Notes under the pieces: model-generated
Databases searched by the model: none
What the model saw: only the letters and a program-made list of their open reading frames with translations
Told to the model about the DNA's origin: nothing
Position numbers and translations under genes: made by a program
Shown here: one piece after another, positions 48,208-57,327 of the stretch
Numbering within the stretch: the first letter of the stretch is position 1
How the letters are laid out: the number at the start of each line of letters is the position of its first letter
NCBI RefSeq assembly: GCF_008704655.1
Contig: NZ_CP023688.1
Coordinates: 5,819,501 to 5,883,500, forward strand
DNA: 64,000 nucleotides
Direction of reading: 5' to 3'
DNA from: Streptomyces rimosus
GTDB taxonomy: Bacteria > Actinomycetota > Actinomycetes > Streptomycetales > Streptomycetaceae

Positions 48208-49761
48208 ATGACTGCCGTGGACCCGCTTGATGCCCTCGATGATCCCCGCCGGGCCCCGGCTCGGGGCCCGGCGGCCGTACCGGCCGATCCGCCCCCCGGC
48301 GGCGTCCTCGGCCGTACCTACCGCGCCCTGACCCTCGGGATCATCTCCGTCGTCTCGCTCATCGCGTTCGAGGCGAGTGCCGTGACCACCGCCATGCCGG
48401 CGGTCGGGCAGGCCCTGGACGGGATCGCGTTGTACGCGTTCGCCTTCTCCGCGTACTTCACGGCGAGCCTGTTCGCGATGGCGCTGTCGGGGGAGTGGTG
48501 CGACCGGAGCGGGCCGCTCGTGCCCCTGTTCACCGGGATCGCCACGTTCGGGGCGGGGCTGGTGGTCGCCGGGTGCGCGCCGGAAATGTGGCTGTTCGTG
48601 GTGGGGCGCGGGGTGCAGGGGATCGGGGGCGGACTGGTGATCGTCGCGTTGTACGTGGTGGTGGGGCGCGCGTATCCGGAGGCGCTGCGGCCGTCCGTGC
48701 TCGCGGCCTTCTCCGCCGCGTGGGTGCTGCCGGTGATCGTCGGGCCGCTGGTCGCCGGGACGGTCACCGAGCAGCTGGGCTGGCGCTGGGTGTTTCTGTC
48801 CATACCCGTACTCGTGCTGCTGCCGCTGACGGTCATGCTGCCCGCGCTGCGCAAGCTGCCGCCCCGGCAGGGGGAGGAGCGGATGGACCGGCGCCGCATC
48901 CTGCTCGCGCTCGCGGTGGCCGCGGGCGCCGGGCTCCTTCAGTACGCGGCGCAGCGGCGCGACTGGGTGGCCGTGCTGCCCGCGGTCGCCGGGCTCGCGC
49001 TGCTGGTGCCGGCCGTGGTTCGGCTGCTGCCCAGGGGGACGTTCCGGGCTGCCCGCGGGCTGCCCTCTGTGGTTCTGATTCGGGGGTTGGCGGCCGGTTC
49101 GCTGCTCGCCGCCGAGAGTTTCATTCCGCTGATGCTCGTCACGGAGCGCGGTCTGTCCACCACGCTGGCCGGGCTCTCGCTGACCGGCGGTGGCCTCACC
49201 TGGGCCCTGGGCTCGTACACCCAGAGCCGGCCGCGCCTGGAGCCGTACCGGGAGCGGATCATGGGGATCGGGATGCTGCTGATGACGGCGGCGATCCTGG
49301 TGGTGCCGTGGGCGCTGGTCGACGGTGTGCCCGTATGGATCGTGGCGGTCGCGTGGATCGTGGCCGGGTTCGGCATGGGGCTGAACATTTCCAGCGGGAG
49401 CGTGCTGCTGCTGAAGCTGTCCCCGCCGGAGGAGGCGGGGAGCAACTCGGCCTCGCTCCAGGTCTCGGACGCCCTCGGCAACATCACCTTCGTCGGGATC
49501 AGCGGACTGCTGTTCAGCGCCTTCGGCGGCGGCGCGGTCGACGCGCACGCCACGCCGGACGTGACCAACGCCGCATCCGGGGGGCAGCCCGCCGCCTTCG
49601 CCGCGGTCTTCGTCACCATGGCGGCCGTGGCCCTCACCGGATCGTGGGTGGCCACGCGCCTGAAGCCCGCCCGTGACGGCCTCGCGACGGCCGCCGCCGG
49701 TGGCGGGACGGCGGCACCGGTGTCCGGGCCGCGCACGCCGCCGGCCCCCGCGGAGCGTTAG
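48208..49761 (+). CDS. MFS drug efflux transporter (DHA2-like)
   Basis: Major facilitator of 517 residues with about 14 spans. The cytosolic N-terminus is rich in Pro/Asp, and TM1 begins at TLGIISVVSLIAFEASAVTTAMPAV. Motif A-like text SGEWCDRSGPLVPLF and the motif C region RGVQGIGGGLVIVALYVVV (TM4) and AWVLPVIVGPLVAGTVTEQLGWRWVF (TM5) mark a proton-driven exporter. The substrate is unknown. ATG 48208 is supported by TACGCT upstream. The following helicase gene has its own TAGGCT box near 49760. Confidence 0.85.
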   Translation: MTAVDPLDALDDPRRAPARGPAAVPADPPPGGVLGRTYRALTLGIISVVSLIAFEASAVTTAMPAVGQALDGIALYAFAFSAYFTASLFAMALSGEWCDRSGPLVPLFTGIATFGAGLVVAGCAPEMWLFVVGRGVQGIGGGLVIVALYVVVGRAYPEALRPSVLAAFSAAWVLPVIVGPLVAGTVTEQLGWRWVFLSIPVLVLLPLTVMLPALRKLPPRQGEERMDRRRILLALAVAAGAGLLQYAAQRRDWVAVLPAVAGLALLVPAVVRLLPRGTFRAARGLPSVVLIRGLAAGSLLAAESFIPLMLVTERGLSTTLAGLSLTGGGLTWALGSYTQSRPRLEPYRERIMGIGMLLMTAAILVVPWALVDGVPVWIVAVAWIVAGFGMGLNISSGSVLLLKLSPPEEAGSNSASLQVSDALGNITFVGISGLLFSAFGGGAVDAHATPDVTNAASGGQPAAFAAVFVTMAAVALTGSWVATRLKPARDGLATAAAGGGTAAPVSGPRTPPAPAER

Positions 49762-49803
49762 GCTGACGCGGTTGCCGATCGCCGAGCCAGCCCGACGGAG
49801 ACC

Positions 49804-51600
49804 GTGACTACCACCACCAGCGCCACCAACAACCACCACCTGTCCCCGGCCTTTCCCGGACGGGCCCCGTGGGGTACCGCCAACAAGCTGCGCGCCTGGC
49901 AGCAGGCCGCGATGGACCGGTACATCCAGACGCAGCCGCGCGACTTCCTCGCGGTCGCGACGCCCGGCGCGGGCAAGACCACCTTCGCGCTCACCCTCGC
50001 CTCCTGGCTGCTGCACCACCATGTCGTGCAGCAGGTGACCGTGGTCGCGCCCACAGAGCACCTGAAGAAGCAGTGGGCGGAGGCCGCCGCCCGCGTAGGC
50101 ATCAAGCTGGACCCGGAGTACAGCGCGGGTCCGCTCGGCCGGGAGTACCACGGCATCGCGATCACGTACGCGGGTGTCGGCGTGCGTCCGATGCTGCACC
50201 GCAACCGCATCGAGCAGCGCAAGACGCTGGTCATCCTCGACGAGATCCACCACGCCGGTGACTCCAAGTCCTGGGGCGAGGCGTGCCTGGAGGCGTTCGA
50301 GCCGGCCACCCGGCGGCTCGCGCTGACCGGTACGCCGTTCCGCTCCGACACCAACCCGATCCCCTTCGTCACGTACGAGGAGGGCGACGACGGCATCCGG
50401 CGCAGCGCCGCCGACTACACGTACGGCTACGGCAACGCGCTCAGCGACGGCGTCGTCCGCCCGGTGATCTTCCTGTCGTACAGCGGCAGCATGCGCTGGC
50501 GCACCAAGGCCGGCGACGAGATCGCGGCCCGCCTCGGCGAGCCGATGACCAAGGACGCCGTCTCGCAGGCGTGGCGCACCGCGCTGGACCCGCGCGGCGA
50601 CTGGATGCCCAAGGTGCTCAAGGCCGCCGACCAGCGGCTGACCGAGGTCCGCAAGGCGATACCGGACGCCGGCGCGCTGGTGATCGCCTCCGACCAGGAG
50701 CAGGCGCGCGCGTACGCCAAGCTGATCCGCGAGATAACGGGTGAGGGCGCCACCCTCGTCCTGTCCGACGACAGCGGCGCCTCGCAGCGCATCGACGACT
50801 TCTCGCACTCCGACGACCGGTGGATGGTCGCGGTCCGCATGGTGTCCGAGGGCGTCGACGTACCGCGCCTCGCGGTCGGCGTGTACGCGACGACCATCTC
50901 CACGCCGCTGTTCTTCGCGCAGGCGGTGGGCCGCTTCGTACGGTCCCGCAAGCGCGGCGAGACCGCGTCCGTCTTCCTGCCCACCGTGCCCTCGCTGCTC
51001 ACCTTCGCCAACGAGATGGAGGTCGAGCGCGACCACGTCCTGGACAAGCCGAAGAAGGACGGCGAGGAGGACCCGTACGCCGAGTCCGAGAAGGAGATGG
51101 ACGAGGCCAACAAGCAGCAGGACGAGGACACGGGGGAGCAGGAGCAGTTCTCCTTCGAGGCGCTGGAGTCCGAGGCGGTCTTCGACCGGGTGCTCTACGA
51201 CGGTGCCGAGTTCGGTATGCAGGCGCACGCGGGCAGCGAGGAGGAGCAGGACTACCTCGGCATCCCCGGGCTGCTGGAGCCGGACCAGGTGCAGATGCTG
51301 CTCCAGAAGCGGCAGGCGCGGCAGATCGCGCACAGCAAGAAGAAGCCGGCCGAGGAGGCCGACCTGCTGGAGCTGCCCGCCGAGCGGCGCCCGGTGGTCA
51401 CGCACAAGGAGCTGCTGGAGCTGCGCAAGCAGCTGAACACCCTGGTCGGCGCGTACGTCCACCAGAGCGGCAAGCCGCACGGCGTGATCCACACCGAGCT
51501 GCGCCGGGTGTGCGGCGGCCCGCCGAGCGCGGAGGCCACCGCCGGGCAGCTCAACGAGCGGATCAAGAAGGTACGGGAGTGGGCCACGCGCATGAAGTGA
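49804..51600 (+). CDS. DEAD/DEAH-like superfamily 2 helicase
   Basis: ATP-dependent helicase of 598 residues. Motif I TPGAGKTTFALTLASWLL (about 56-73), motif Ia VVAPTEHLKKQW, motif II LDEIHHAGD (about 143), motif III LTGTPFRSD, and helicase C-terminal text DFSHSDDRWMVAVRMVSEGVDVPRL and QAVGRFVRSRKRGE. It is followed by an acidic, Glu/Asp/Gln-rich region (about 415-460) and a basic tail. It belongs to the ComF/XPB-like DNA helicases; the nucleic-acid role is unknown. GTG 49804 follows GACGGAGACC. Highly conserved among streptomycetes in my recollection. Confidence 0.87.
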   Translation: MTTTTSATNNHHLSPAFPGRAPWGTANKLRAWQQAAMDRYIQTQPRDFLAVATPGAGKTTFALTLASWLLHHHVVQQVTVVAPTEHLKKQWAEAAARVGIKLDPEYSAGPLGREYHGIAITYAGVGVRPMLHRNRIEQRKTLVILDEIHHAGDSKSWGEACLEAFEPATRRLALTGTPFRSDTNPIPFVTYEEGDDGIRRSAADYTYGYGNALSDGVVRPVIFLSYSGSMRWRTKAGDEIAARLGEPMTKDAVSQAWRTALDPRGDWMPKVLKAADQRLTEVRKAIPDAGALVIASDQEQARAYAKLIREITGEGATLVLSDDSGASQRIDDFSHSDDRWMVAVRMVSEGVDVPRLAVGVYATTISTPLFFAQAVGRFVRSRKRGETASVFLPTVPSLLTFANEMEVERDHVLDKPKKDGEEDPYAESEKEMDEANKQQDEDTGEQEQFSFEALESEAVFDRVLYDGAEFGMQAHAGSEEEQDYLGIPGLLEPDQVQMLLQKRQARQIAHSKKKPAEEADLLELPAERRPVVTHKELLELRKQLNTLVGAYVHQSGKPHGVIHTELRRVCGGPPSAEATAGQLNERIKKVREWATRMK

Positions 51601-52006
51601 GGTGACCCGGCCCGGACACCGATGCGGCGTCCGGGCCGCGGTCTTACGGCGGGGCAGCACACGGATGCCGTGTGCTGCCCCGCTGTCGTGTCCCTGACCG
51701 GACGCGTGTCGCCATGGCCGGGTGCGCGGGTGTTGTGACCCAGACCGAAAGGGGCCGCGTCCCCGGCGCCCCACCGCGCCCCGAGGATCTTCAGGGACAT
51801 TCCGGGCACGGAAGACCGGATTCTGGACGGACTCTTCCGCTGACCGGACCGGCTCGCTACTGTCCCGGTCACGCACACGCCCCGTGGCAGCGCCGCCGCG
51901 GAGCGCAGCCGGTGCCATGCGGCCGGCGGCCTCTTTGCGCGCGCTGCCCCGGGACCGGCAGCGCACCCCGCGCCATGAGCCGCCACTCACCCGAGGAGGG
52001 GGCGTC
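51601..52006. other. 406-base gap, helicase terminator and IclR upstream region
   Basis: The first hairpin (about 51609-51635, GCCCGGAC/GTCCGGGC) is followed by the stronger one listed separately. TACTGT near 51858 is a possible -10 for the IclR gene. No gene is supported. Confidence 0.45.
51650..51682 (+). terminator. Terminator after helicase gene
   Basis: A perfect 15-bp stem (51650-51664 with 51668-51682) followed by CTGTCGTGT. Confidence 0.75.
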
Positions 52007-52648
52007 GTGACCGCGGAGACCTCCCAGACGCTCGACCGAGGACTGCGCGTCCTCAAACTGCTCGCCGACACCGACCACGGCCTGACCGTCACGGAGCTGT
52101 CCACCAAACTGGGGGTCAACCGGACCGTGGTCTACCGCCTGCTCGCCACCCTGGAGCAGCACGCCCTGGTACGCCGCGACATCGGCGGCCGGGCCCGGGT
52201 GGGCCTGGGCGTGCTGCGCCTGGGCCGCCAGGTGCACCCGCTGGTGCGGGAGGCGGCGCTGCCCGCCCTGCGCGCGCTGGCCGAGGACATCGGCGCCACC
52301 GCCCACCTCACGCTCGTGGACGGCACCGAGGCGCTGGCCGTGGCCGTCGTCGAGCCGTCCTGGACCGACTACCACGTCGCCTACCGCGCGGGTTTCCGGC
52401 ATCCGCTGGACCGGGGCGCGGCCGGGCGGGCGATACTCAAGGCCCGCCAGGGCCATCTTGAGGATGCCGGACTGGCCCTGACGCACGGCGAGTTGGAGGC
52501 GGGCGCGAGCGGCGCGGCGGCCCCGCTGCTCGGGGTGAGCGGCATCGAGGGCAGCGTCGGCGTGGTGATGCTCGCCGACACGGTGCCGGAGCGGGTCGGG
52601 CCGCGGGTGGTCGAGGCGGCCCGTGAGGTGTCCGAAGCGCTGCGGTGA
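52007..52648 (+). CDS. IclR family transcriptional regulator
   Basis: 213-residue regulator. The N-terminal winged helix (QTLDRGLRVLKLLADTDHGLTVTELSTKLGVNRTVVYRLLATLEQHALVRRD) precedes a GAF-like effector domain (ARVGLGVLRLGRQV, LTLVDGTEALAVAVVEPSWTDYHVAYRAGFRHPLDRGAAGRAIL). GTG 52007 follows GAGGAGGGGGC. The protein is shorter than the usual 250 residues because the effector domain ends early (VVEAAREVSEAL). No adjacent catabolic operon shows its target. Confidence 0.85.
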   Translation: MTAETSQTLDRGLRVLKLLADTDHGLTVTELSTKLGVNRTVVYRLLATLEQHALVRRDIGGRARVGLGVLRLGRQVHPLVREAALPALRALAEDIGATAHLTLVDGTEALAVAVVEPSWTDYHVAYRAGFRHPLDRGAAGRAILKARQGHLEDAGLALTHGELEAGASGAAAPLLGVSGIEGSVGVVMLADTVPERVGPRVVEAAREVSEALR

Positions 52649-52708
52649 TCCGGTACGGCGGAGCACCCGGGCGGCGCCCGTGGTGACCGGCCCGGGCCAC
52701 AGGTCATC

Positions 52709-52714
52709 TAGGGT
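52709..52714 (+). promoter_or_regulatory. Putative -10 box of a leaderless Lon-domain protein mRNA
   Basis: TAGGGT ends 6 nt before the GTG at 52721, with no ribosome-binding site between. Confidence 0.45.
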
Positions 52715-52720
52715 GGCGGG

Positions 52721-53500
52721 GTGTCTTCTCGCACTCGCGCCCTCGGGATCTGCACCGCCCTCGTCCTCGCGCTCCTCGCCACCGCGGCCTTCGCTCCGCT
52801 GCCGTTCTCGGTCGCCTTCCCCGGCGACACGGCGGATGTGCTCGGCAAGCACAAGGGCAAACAGGTGATCACGATCAGCGGCGCGCCGACCCGGGAGACC
52901 AGCGGCCAGCTGCGGATGGCGGCGATCGTGGCGACCGGCCCGGACGCCACGGTGCGGCTGCCGGACATCGTCAAGGGCTGGTTCCGTACGGACCAGGCCG
53001 TGATGCCGGTCGAGTCGGTCTACCCGGTCGGCGACACCGCAGAGAAGGCCGTGGAGCACAACCTGAAGGACATGCGCTCCTCCCAGGACGTCGCCACCCG
53101 CGCCGCCCTGAACTATCTGCACAAGAGCGACAAGGACGTGAAGGTCAAGCTGGACCTGGGCACGATCGGCGGGCCCAGCGCGGGCCTGCTGTTCTCGCTG
53201 GGCATCATCGACAAGCTGGCCGGGGACGGCCAGGGCGGCGACCTGACCGGCGGGCAGAAGATCGCGGGCACCGGAACGATCACCGCGGACGGCGAGGTCG
53301 GCGCGGTCGGCGGGGTGTCCCTGAAGACGCAGGCCGCGGGCCGCGATGGTGCCAAGGTCTTCCTCGTCCCCAAGTCGGAGTGCAAGGACGCGCAGGCCGA
53401 GCTGCCGGAGGGCATGCGGCTGGTCCCCGTCAGCACGCTCTCCGGCACGGTGGACGCGCTCAAGGCGCTGAAGTCCGGCGGTACGGTCCCCAGCTGCTGA
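52721..53500 (+). CDS. Lon protease-domain (S16) secreted or membrane-anchored protein
   Basis: 259 residues. The N-terminal hydrophobic segment (about 8-28, LGICTALVLALLATAAFAPL) probably anchors the protein. The S16 domain has the Ser/Lys dyad in GTIGGPSAGLLFSLGIID and GAVGGVSLKTQAAGRDGAKVFLVP. There is no AAA+ module and no recognisable PDZ between anchor and protease, unlike YlbL-type proteins. Single Cys residues in the KSECKDA segment and at the C-terminus (VPSC) could form a disulphide. It probably cleaves exported proteins without ATP. Confidence 0.83.
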   Translation: MSSRTRALGICTALVLALLATAAFAPLPFSVAFPGDTADVLGKHKGKQVITISGAPTRETSGQLRMAAIVATGPDATVRLPDIVKGWFRTDQAVMPVESVYPVGDTAEKAVEHNLKDMRSSQDVATRAALNYLHKSDKDVKVKLDLGTIGGPSAGLLFSLGIIDKLAGDGQGGDLTGGQKIAGTGTITADGEVGAVGGVSLKTQAAGRDGAKVFLVPKSECKDAQAELPEGMRLVPVSTLSGTVDALKALKSGGTVPSC

Positions 53501-53524
53501 GCGCCCCCACGTAGAGCCGGTGCC

Positions 53525-54523
53525 TCAGCCGCCGGCCTTGATGAACCCCTTCTCGATCATCCAGTCCTTGGCGACCTCGTGCGGGTCCTGCCCCTCCACG
53601 TCCACCTTCGCGTTCAGGGACTGCGCGACGGTGTTGTCCAGGGCCTGGGTGATCGGCGCCAGGATGTCCGCGATCTGCGGGTACTTCTTCATGGTCGCCG
53701 CGTTCATCTCGGGCGCCGCGTTGTAGTTCGGGAAGAAGTGCTTGTCGTCCTTGAGGACGTGCAGGCCCATCGCCTTGATCCGGCCGTCGGTCGTGTACAC
53801 CTCACCGAAGGTGCAGGCCCGGCCCTCGGCCGCCTGCGTGTAGACGACGCCGCTGGTCATCTTCTTGATGTTGCCGGCCGGGATCTGCATGCCGTACGCC
53901 TTGGCCATGCCCGGCAGGCCGTCGTTACGGGCGGAGAACTCGGCCTCCGCGCACAGCGTGACCGCGCTCGGGTTCTTGCGGGACAGCTCGGCGACGTCCG
54001 ACAGCGTCTCGGTGCCGAGCTGCTTGTGGTGCCCGGGGTTGAGCGCCAGCGCGTACGTGTTGTTCAGCTTCGACTGCGGCAGCCACTCGACGCCGTTGGC
54101 CCGGTCGCCGTCGCGCACCGCCTCCCACTGCTTCTGCGGGTCCACGATGGGCTTCTCGTGGCCGAGGTGGGTGATCCAGCCGGTGCCGGTATACTCGTAC
54201 ATCCCGTCCGCCGTACCGGACTTGACCGCCTCGCGGGCGCCGATCGTGCCCTGGATGTTGGTCTTGTCCACGACCGTGGCGCCGGCCGCCTTGAAGGCCA
54301 GGCCCATGATCTGGCCCAGGATGATGTTCTCGGTGAACTCCTTCGACGTCACGGTCAGCTCGGCGCCCTTCAGGGGCAGCCCCCGGCCGACCGTGCCGGG
54401 CCGTACGTCGTCGCTCATCGGGCTGCCGCTGACCAGGCCGCAGCCGCTCAGCCCGGCCGCGGCCAGCAGCAGGCACCCGGCCGCCGCCGGTACCGTACGG
54501 CGCCATCGCCGTGCTCGGGTCAT
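53525..54523 (-). CDS. Osmoprotectant ABC transporter substrate-binding lipoprotein
   Basis: Receptor of the OpuAC/ProX type, 332 residues, with lipobox LSGC. Mature text: ELTVTSKEFTENIILGQIMGLAFKAAG, QGTIGAREAVKSGTADGMYEYTGTGWITHLG and VEWLPQSKLNNTYALAL. It likely binds glycine betaine, choline or similar quaternary amines. It ends the leftward four-gene operon; its ATG overlaps the preceding permease stop by 4 nt. The stop is 24 bases from the convergent Lon-domain gene, so the transcripts may collide. Confidence 0.9.
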   Translation of the reverse strand: MTRARRWRRTVPAAAGCLLLAAAGLSGCGLVSGSPMSDDVRPGTVGRGLPLKGAELTVTSKEFTENIILGQIMGLAFKAAGATVVDKTNIQGTIGAREAVKSGTADGMYEYTGTGWITHLGHEKPIVDPQKQWEAVRDGDRANGVEWLPQSKLNNTYALALNPGHHKQLGTETLSDVAELSRKNPSAVTLCAEAEFSARNDGLPGMAKAYGMQIPAGNIKKMTSGVVYTQAAEGRACTFGEVYTTDGRIKAMGLHVLKDDKHFFPNYNAAPEMNAATMKKYPQIADILAPITQALDNTVAQSLNAKVDVEGQDPHEVAKDWMIEKGFIKAGG

Positions 54524-55422
54524 CCTTCCCCCACCTCCAGCCCGCGCGGGCGCAGCAGCAGTTCGACGAGGGACGCCAGCCAGTCGACGAACAGCGCCAG
54601 CACCACCGTCAGGACGGAGCCGAGCACCAGCACCGGCATGCGCTGGGTGATGATGCCCGCCGAGATCAGGTCGCCGAGGCCGCCGCCACCACCGAAGGTG
54701 GCCAGCGTCGCGGTGCCCACGTTCAGGACCAGCGCGTTGCGCACGCCCGCCAGGATCAGCGGCACGGCCAGCGGCAGTTCGACCTTGCCCAGCACCCCGG
54801 GCGCCGACATGCCGATGCCGCGGGCCGCCTCGGTCAGCGTCGGGTCGATGGCCTTCAGGCCCGCGATGGTGTTGGCCAGCACCGGCAGTACGGCGTACAG
54901 CACCATGCCGATGACGGCGGCCTCAGGGCCGATGCCCAGCCAGATGACCAGCAGCACCAGCAGACCCAGGGCGGGCACCGCCTGCCCGAGGTTGGCCACC
55001 GCGACCGCGGCCGGCGCGGCCCTGCGCAGTTTGGCGCGGGTCAGCGCGATGCCCAGCGGCAGCGCGATGATCAGTACGAAGAAGGTCGAGACGGCGGTCA
55101 GCTGGATGTGCTGGCGCAGCGCGAGCCACACCTTGCCGCCGTCCACCGCCTGGTGCGCGATCGAGTCCAGGTCGGTGCCGCGGAACCACAGCCAGGTGGC
55201 GAGCAGCACCGCCGCCAGCACGGCGGGCACCGTGACCACCTTCTTCCAGGTGATCCGGCGGGGCGGCCGGGTGGCCGGTGCGGCGGGCTCCGGCTCGGCC
55301 GTCAGGAGCGGTCCGCGCTCCCCGGCGGCCGCCGCCTCGTCGCGGAACCGTACGCCGCGTACCTCGTGCTCGCCCGCCGGCCGCTCGTCCTTCGGCGGCC
55401 GGCGCTCGTCCCGGGGGCTCAC
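54520..55422 (-). CDS. Osmoprotectant ABC transporter permease
   Basis: 300-residue OpuCB/ProW-like permease. The 60-residue charged cytosolic N-terminus (RRPPKDERPAGEHEVRGV) precedes TM1 at WKKVVTVPAVLAAVLLATWLWF. The permease core is QLTAVSTFFVLIIALPLGIALTRAKLR, with the EAA loop DPTLTEAARGIGMSAPGVLGKVELPLAVPLILAGVRNALVLNVGTATLATFGGGGGLGDLI. GTG 55422 overlaps the ATPase stop by 4 nt. It is larger than its partner permease at 56665 because of the extension. Confidence 0.9.
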   Translation of the reverse strand: MSPRDERRPPKDERPAGEHEVRGVRFRDEAAAAGERGPLLTAEPEPAAPATRPPRRITWKKVVTVPAVLAAVLLATWLWFRGTDLDSIAHQAVDGGKVWLALRQHIQLTAVSTFFVLIIALPLGIALTRAKLRRAAPAAVAVANLGQAVPALGLLVLLVIWLGIGPEAAVIGMVLYAVLPVLANTIAGLKAIDPTLTEAARGIGMSAPGVLGKVELPLAVPLILAGVRNALVLNVGTATLATFGGGGGLGDLISAGIITQRMPVLVLGSVLTVVLALFVDWLASLVELLLRPRGLEVGEG

Positions 55423-56672
55423 GCCTTGACTCCGTGCGCGCCACCCGCCGGATCGACGCCCTCCTGGGCCAGCCGGGTGTGCCGGGCGCGCTGCTCCTCC
55501 AGTTCGTGCCGGTGCTCCAGGGCGTCGATCCGGTCCGCCTCCAGCAGGTCGTGGACGTTGTTCATCAGTGTCTCCATGTCCACCACGCCGATGTACGCGC
55601 CGCGCCGCCCGGTCACCGCGACCCGGCCGGCGTTGTCGGTCAGCACCGCCTCCAGCGCGTCGCGCAGCGTCGCGTCACGGGTGACCGTGTCGTGCACGAG
55701 GGTGCCGGCGCGGGCCAGCGAGCCCTTGGCGCGCATCAGGTCGCCGCGGCGCAGCCACTTGTACGGGCGCCGGTGTCTGTCCAGCAGCAGCACCTCGTTG
55801 GTGGTGCCGGAGCGCAGCAGGTCGAAGATCGACTGGAGCGGGTCCTCCACGGAAGCGGTGGGGAAGTCGACCACGCCCACGTCCCGTACGCGGGTGAGGT
55901 TCAGGCGCTTGAGGGCCGCGCCCGCGCCCACGAAGCCGGAGACGAAGTCGTCGGCGGGGTTGGTGAGGATGGCCTCGGGGGTGTCGAACTGGGCGATGTG
56001 CGAGTGCTCGCGGAGCACCGCGATCCGGTCGCCCAGCTTGATCGCCTCGTCGAAGTCGTGGGTGACGAAGACGATCGTCTTGCGCAGCTCGTGCTGGAGC
56101 CGGATCAGCTCGTCCTGGAGGTGGTCGCGGGTGATCGGGTCCACCGCGCCGAACGGCTCGTCCATCAGCAGGACGGGCGGGTCGGCGGCCAGCGCGCGCG
56201 CCACGCCGACGCGCTGCTGCTGCCCGCCGGAGAGCTGGCGCGGGTAGCGGCCGTGGAACTCGCGCGGGTCCAGGCCCACCAGGTCGAGCATCTCCTCGAC
56301 GCGGCTGTCCACCTTCGCCTTCTTCCAGCCGACCATCTTCGGGACGAGCGCGATGTTCTGCGCGACGGTCATGTGCGGGAACAGGCCGGACGACTGGATC
56401 GCGTAGCCGACCTTGCGGCGCAGCCCGACCGGGTCGATGCCGGTCACGTCCTCGTCGCCGATCCGGATGGTCCCGGAGGTGGGTTCGATCAGCCGGTTGA
56501 TCATCTTCAGGGTGGTGGACTTGCCGCACCCCGAGGGCCCGACGAGGATCACCGTCTCGCCCGGCTTGATCTCCATGCTCACGTCGTCGACCGCGGGCGC
56601 CGGGGTGCCCGGGTACCGCTTGGTCAGGTGCTCCAGCGCGATGCCGGCGCCGGATGCGGTGGTCTCAGGCAC
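55419..56672 (-). CDS. Osmoprotectant ABC transporter ATPase with CBS domains
   Basis: 417-residue ProV/OpuCA type ATPase. Walker A GPSGCGKSTTLKMINRL, signature LSGGQQQRVGVARAL, Walker B PVLLMDEPFGAVD and the switch in VFVTHDFDEAIKLG. After the nucleotide domain come two CBS repeats (about 265-385, EVLLLDRHRRPYKWLRRGDL, DALEAVLTDNAGRVAVTGRRGAYIGVVDMETL), which in OpuA-type transporters sense ionic strength and gate transport. A Glu/Arg-rich tail (EHRHELEEQRARHTRLAQE) ends the protein. GTG 56672 overlaps the upstream permease by 8 nt. Confidence 0.92.
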   Translation of the reverse strand: MPETTASGAGIALEHLTKRYPGTPAPAVDDVSMEIKPGETVILVGPSGCGKSTTLKMINRLIEPTSGTIRIGDEDVTGIDPVGLRRKVGYAIQSSGLFPHMTVAQNIALVPKMVGWKKAKVDSRVEEMLDLVGLDPREFHGRYPRQLSGGQQQRVGVARALAADPPVLLMDEPFGAVDPITRDHLQDELIRLQHELRKTIVFVTHDFDEAIKLGDRIAVLREHSHIAQFDTPEAILTNPADDFVSGFVGAGAALKRLNLTRVRDVGVVDFPTASVEDPLQSIFDLLRSGTTNEVLLLDRHRRPYKWLRRGDLMRAKGSLARAGTLVHDTVTRDATLRDALEAVLTDNAGRVAVTGRRGAYIGVVDMETLMNNVHDLLEADRIDALEHRHELEEQRARHTRLAQEGVDPAGGAHGVKA

Positions 56673-57312
56673 GGATCCCCCTGGGAATGGTCAGGCGTCC
56701 GATCAGTACGTACGCGGCGTCGAAGAGCAGGGCCAGGACGACGATGCCGAGCGTCCCGGACAGCACCTGGTTGAGCGCGTTGGCGCTGCCCAGCGACGAG
56801 ATCCCGCGGAAGATCTCGTTGCCCAGGCCGGGGCCCGAGGCGTAGGCGGCGATGGCCGCGATGCCCATCAGCATCTGGGTGGAGACCCGGATGCCGGTCA
56901 GGATCGGCGGCCAGGCCAGCGGCAGTTCCACCCGCAGCAGCCGGGCCGTACGGGACATCCCGATGCCCTTGGCGGCGTCGATCAGCGCGGGATCGACGCC
57001 GCGCAGGCCGACGACGGCGTTGCGCACCACCGGCAGCAGCCCGTACAGCGTCAGGGCGATGACGGTCGGTGCCACGCCGAGGCCGACGATCGGCACCAGC
57101 AGGCCGATCAGGGCCAGCGAGGGCACCGTCAGGATCGTCGCGGTGGTGGCGGTGGCCAGGTTCCCGGCCCACTCGCTGCGGTAGGTGGCGACGCCGAGCA
57201 GCACCCCGAGCACGGTGGCCAGCACCATGCACTGGAAGACGGCGCTGGCGTGCTGAAACGTGTCCGTCAGCAGCTGGGTGTGCCGGCTGCCGACGTACTC
57301 CCAGAAGCTCAC
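56665..57312 (-). CDS. Osmoprotectant ABC transporter permease
   Basis: 215-residue OpuCD/ProW-like permease with about five or six spans. It starts VSFWEYVGSRHTQLLTDTFQHASAVFQCMVLATVLGVLLGV, and the EAA loop is DPALIDAAKGIGMSRTARLLRVELPLAWPPILTGIRVSTQMLMGIAAIAAYASGPGLGNEI. It is the first gene of the operon on the minus strand and pairs with the permease at 54520. The Lrp gene ends 16 bases upstream, so read-through from lrp is possible. Confidence 0.9.
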   Translation of the reverse strand: MSFWEYVGSRHTQLLTDTFQHASAVFQCMVLATVLGVLLGVATYRSEWAGNLATATTATILTVPSLALIGLLVPIVGLGVAPTVIALTLYGLLPVVRNAVVGLRGVDPALIDAAKGIGMSRTARLLRVELPLAWPPILTGIRVSTQMLMGIAAIAAYASGPGLGNEIFRGISSLGSANALNQVLSGTLGIVVLALLFDAAYVLIGRLTIPRGIRA

Positions 57313-57327
57313 ACGCGCCCTCCTCGG

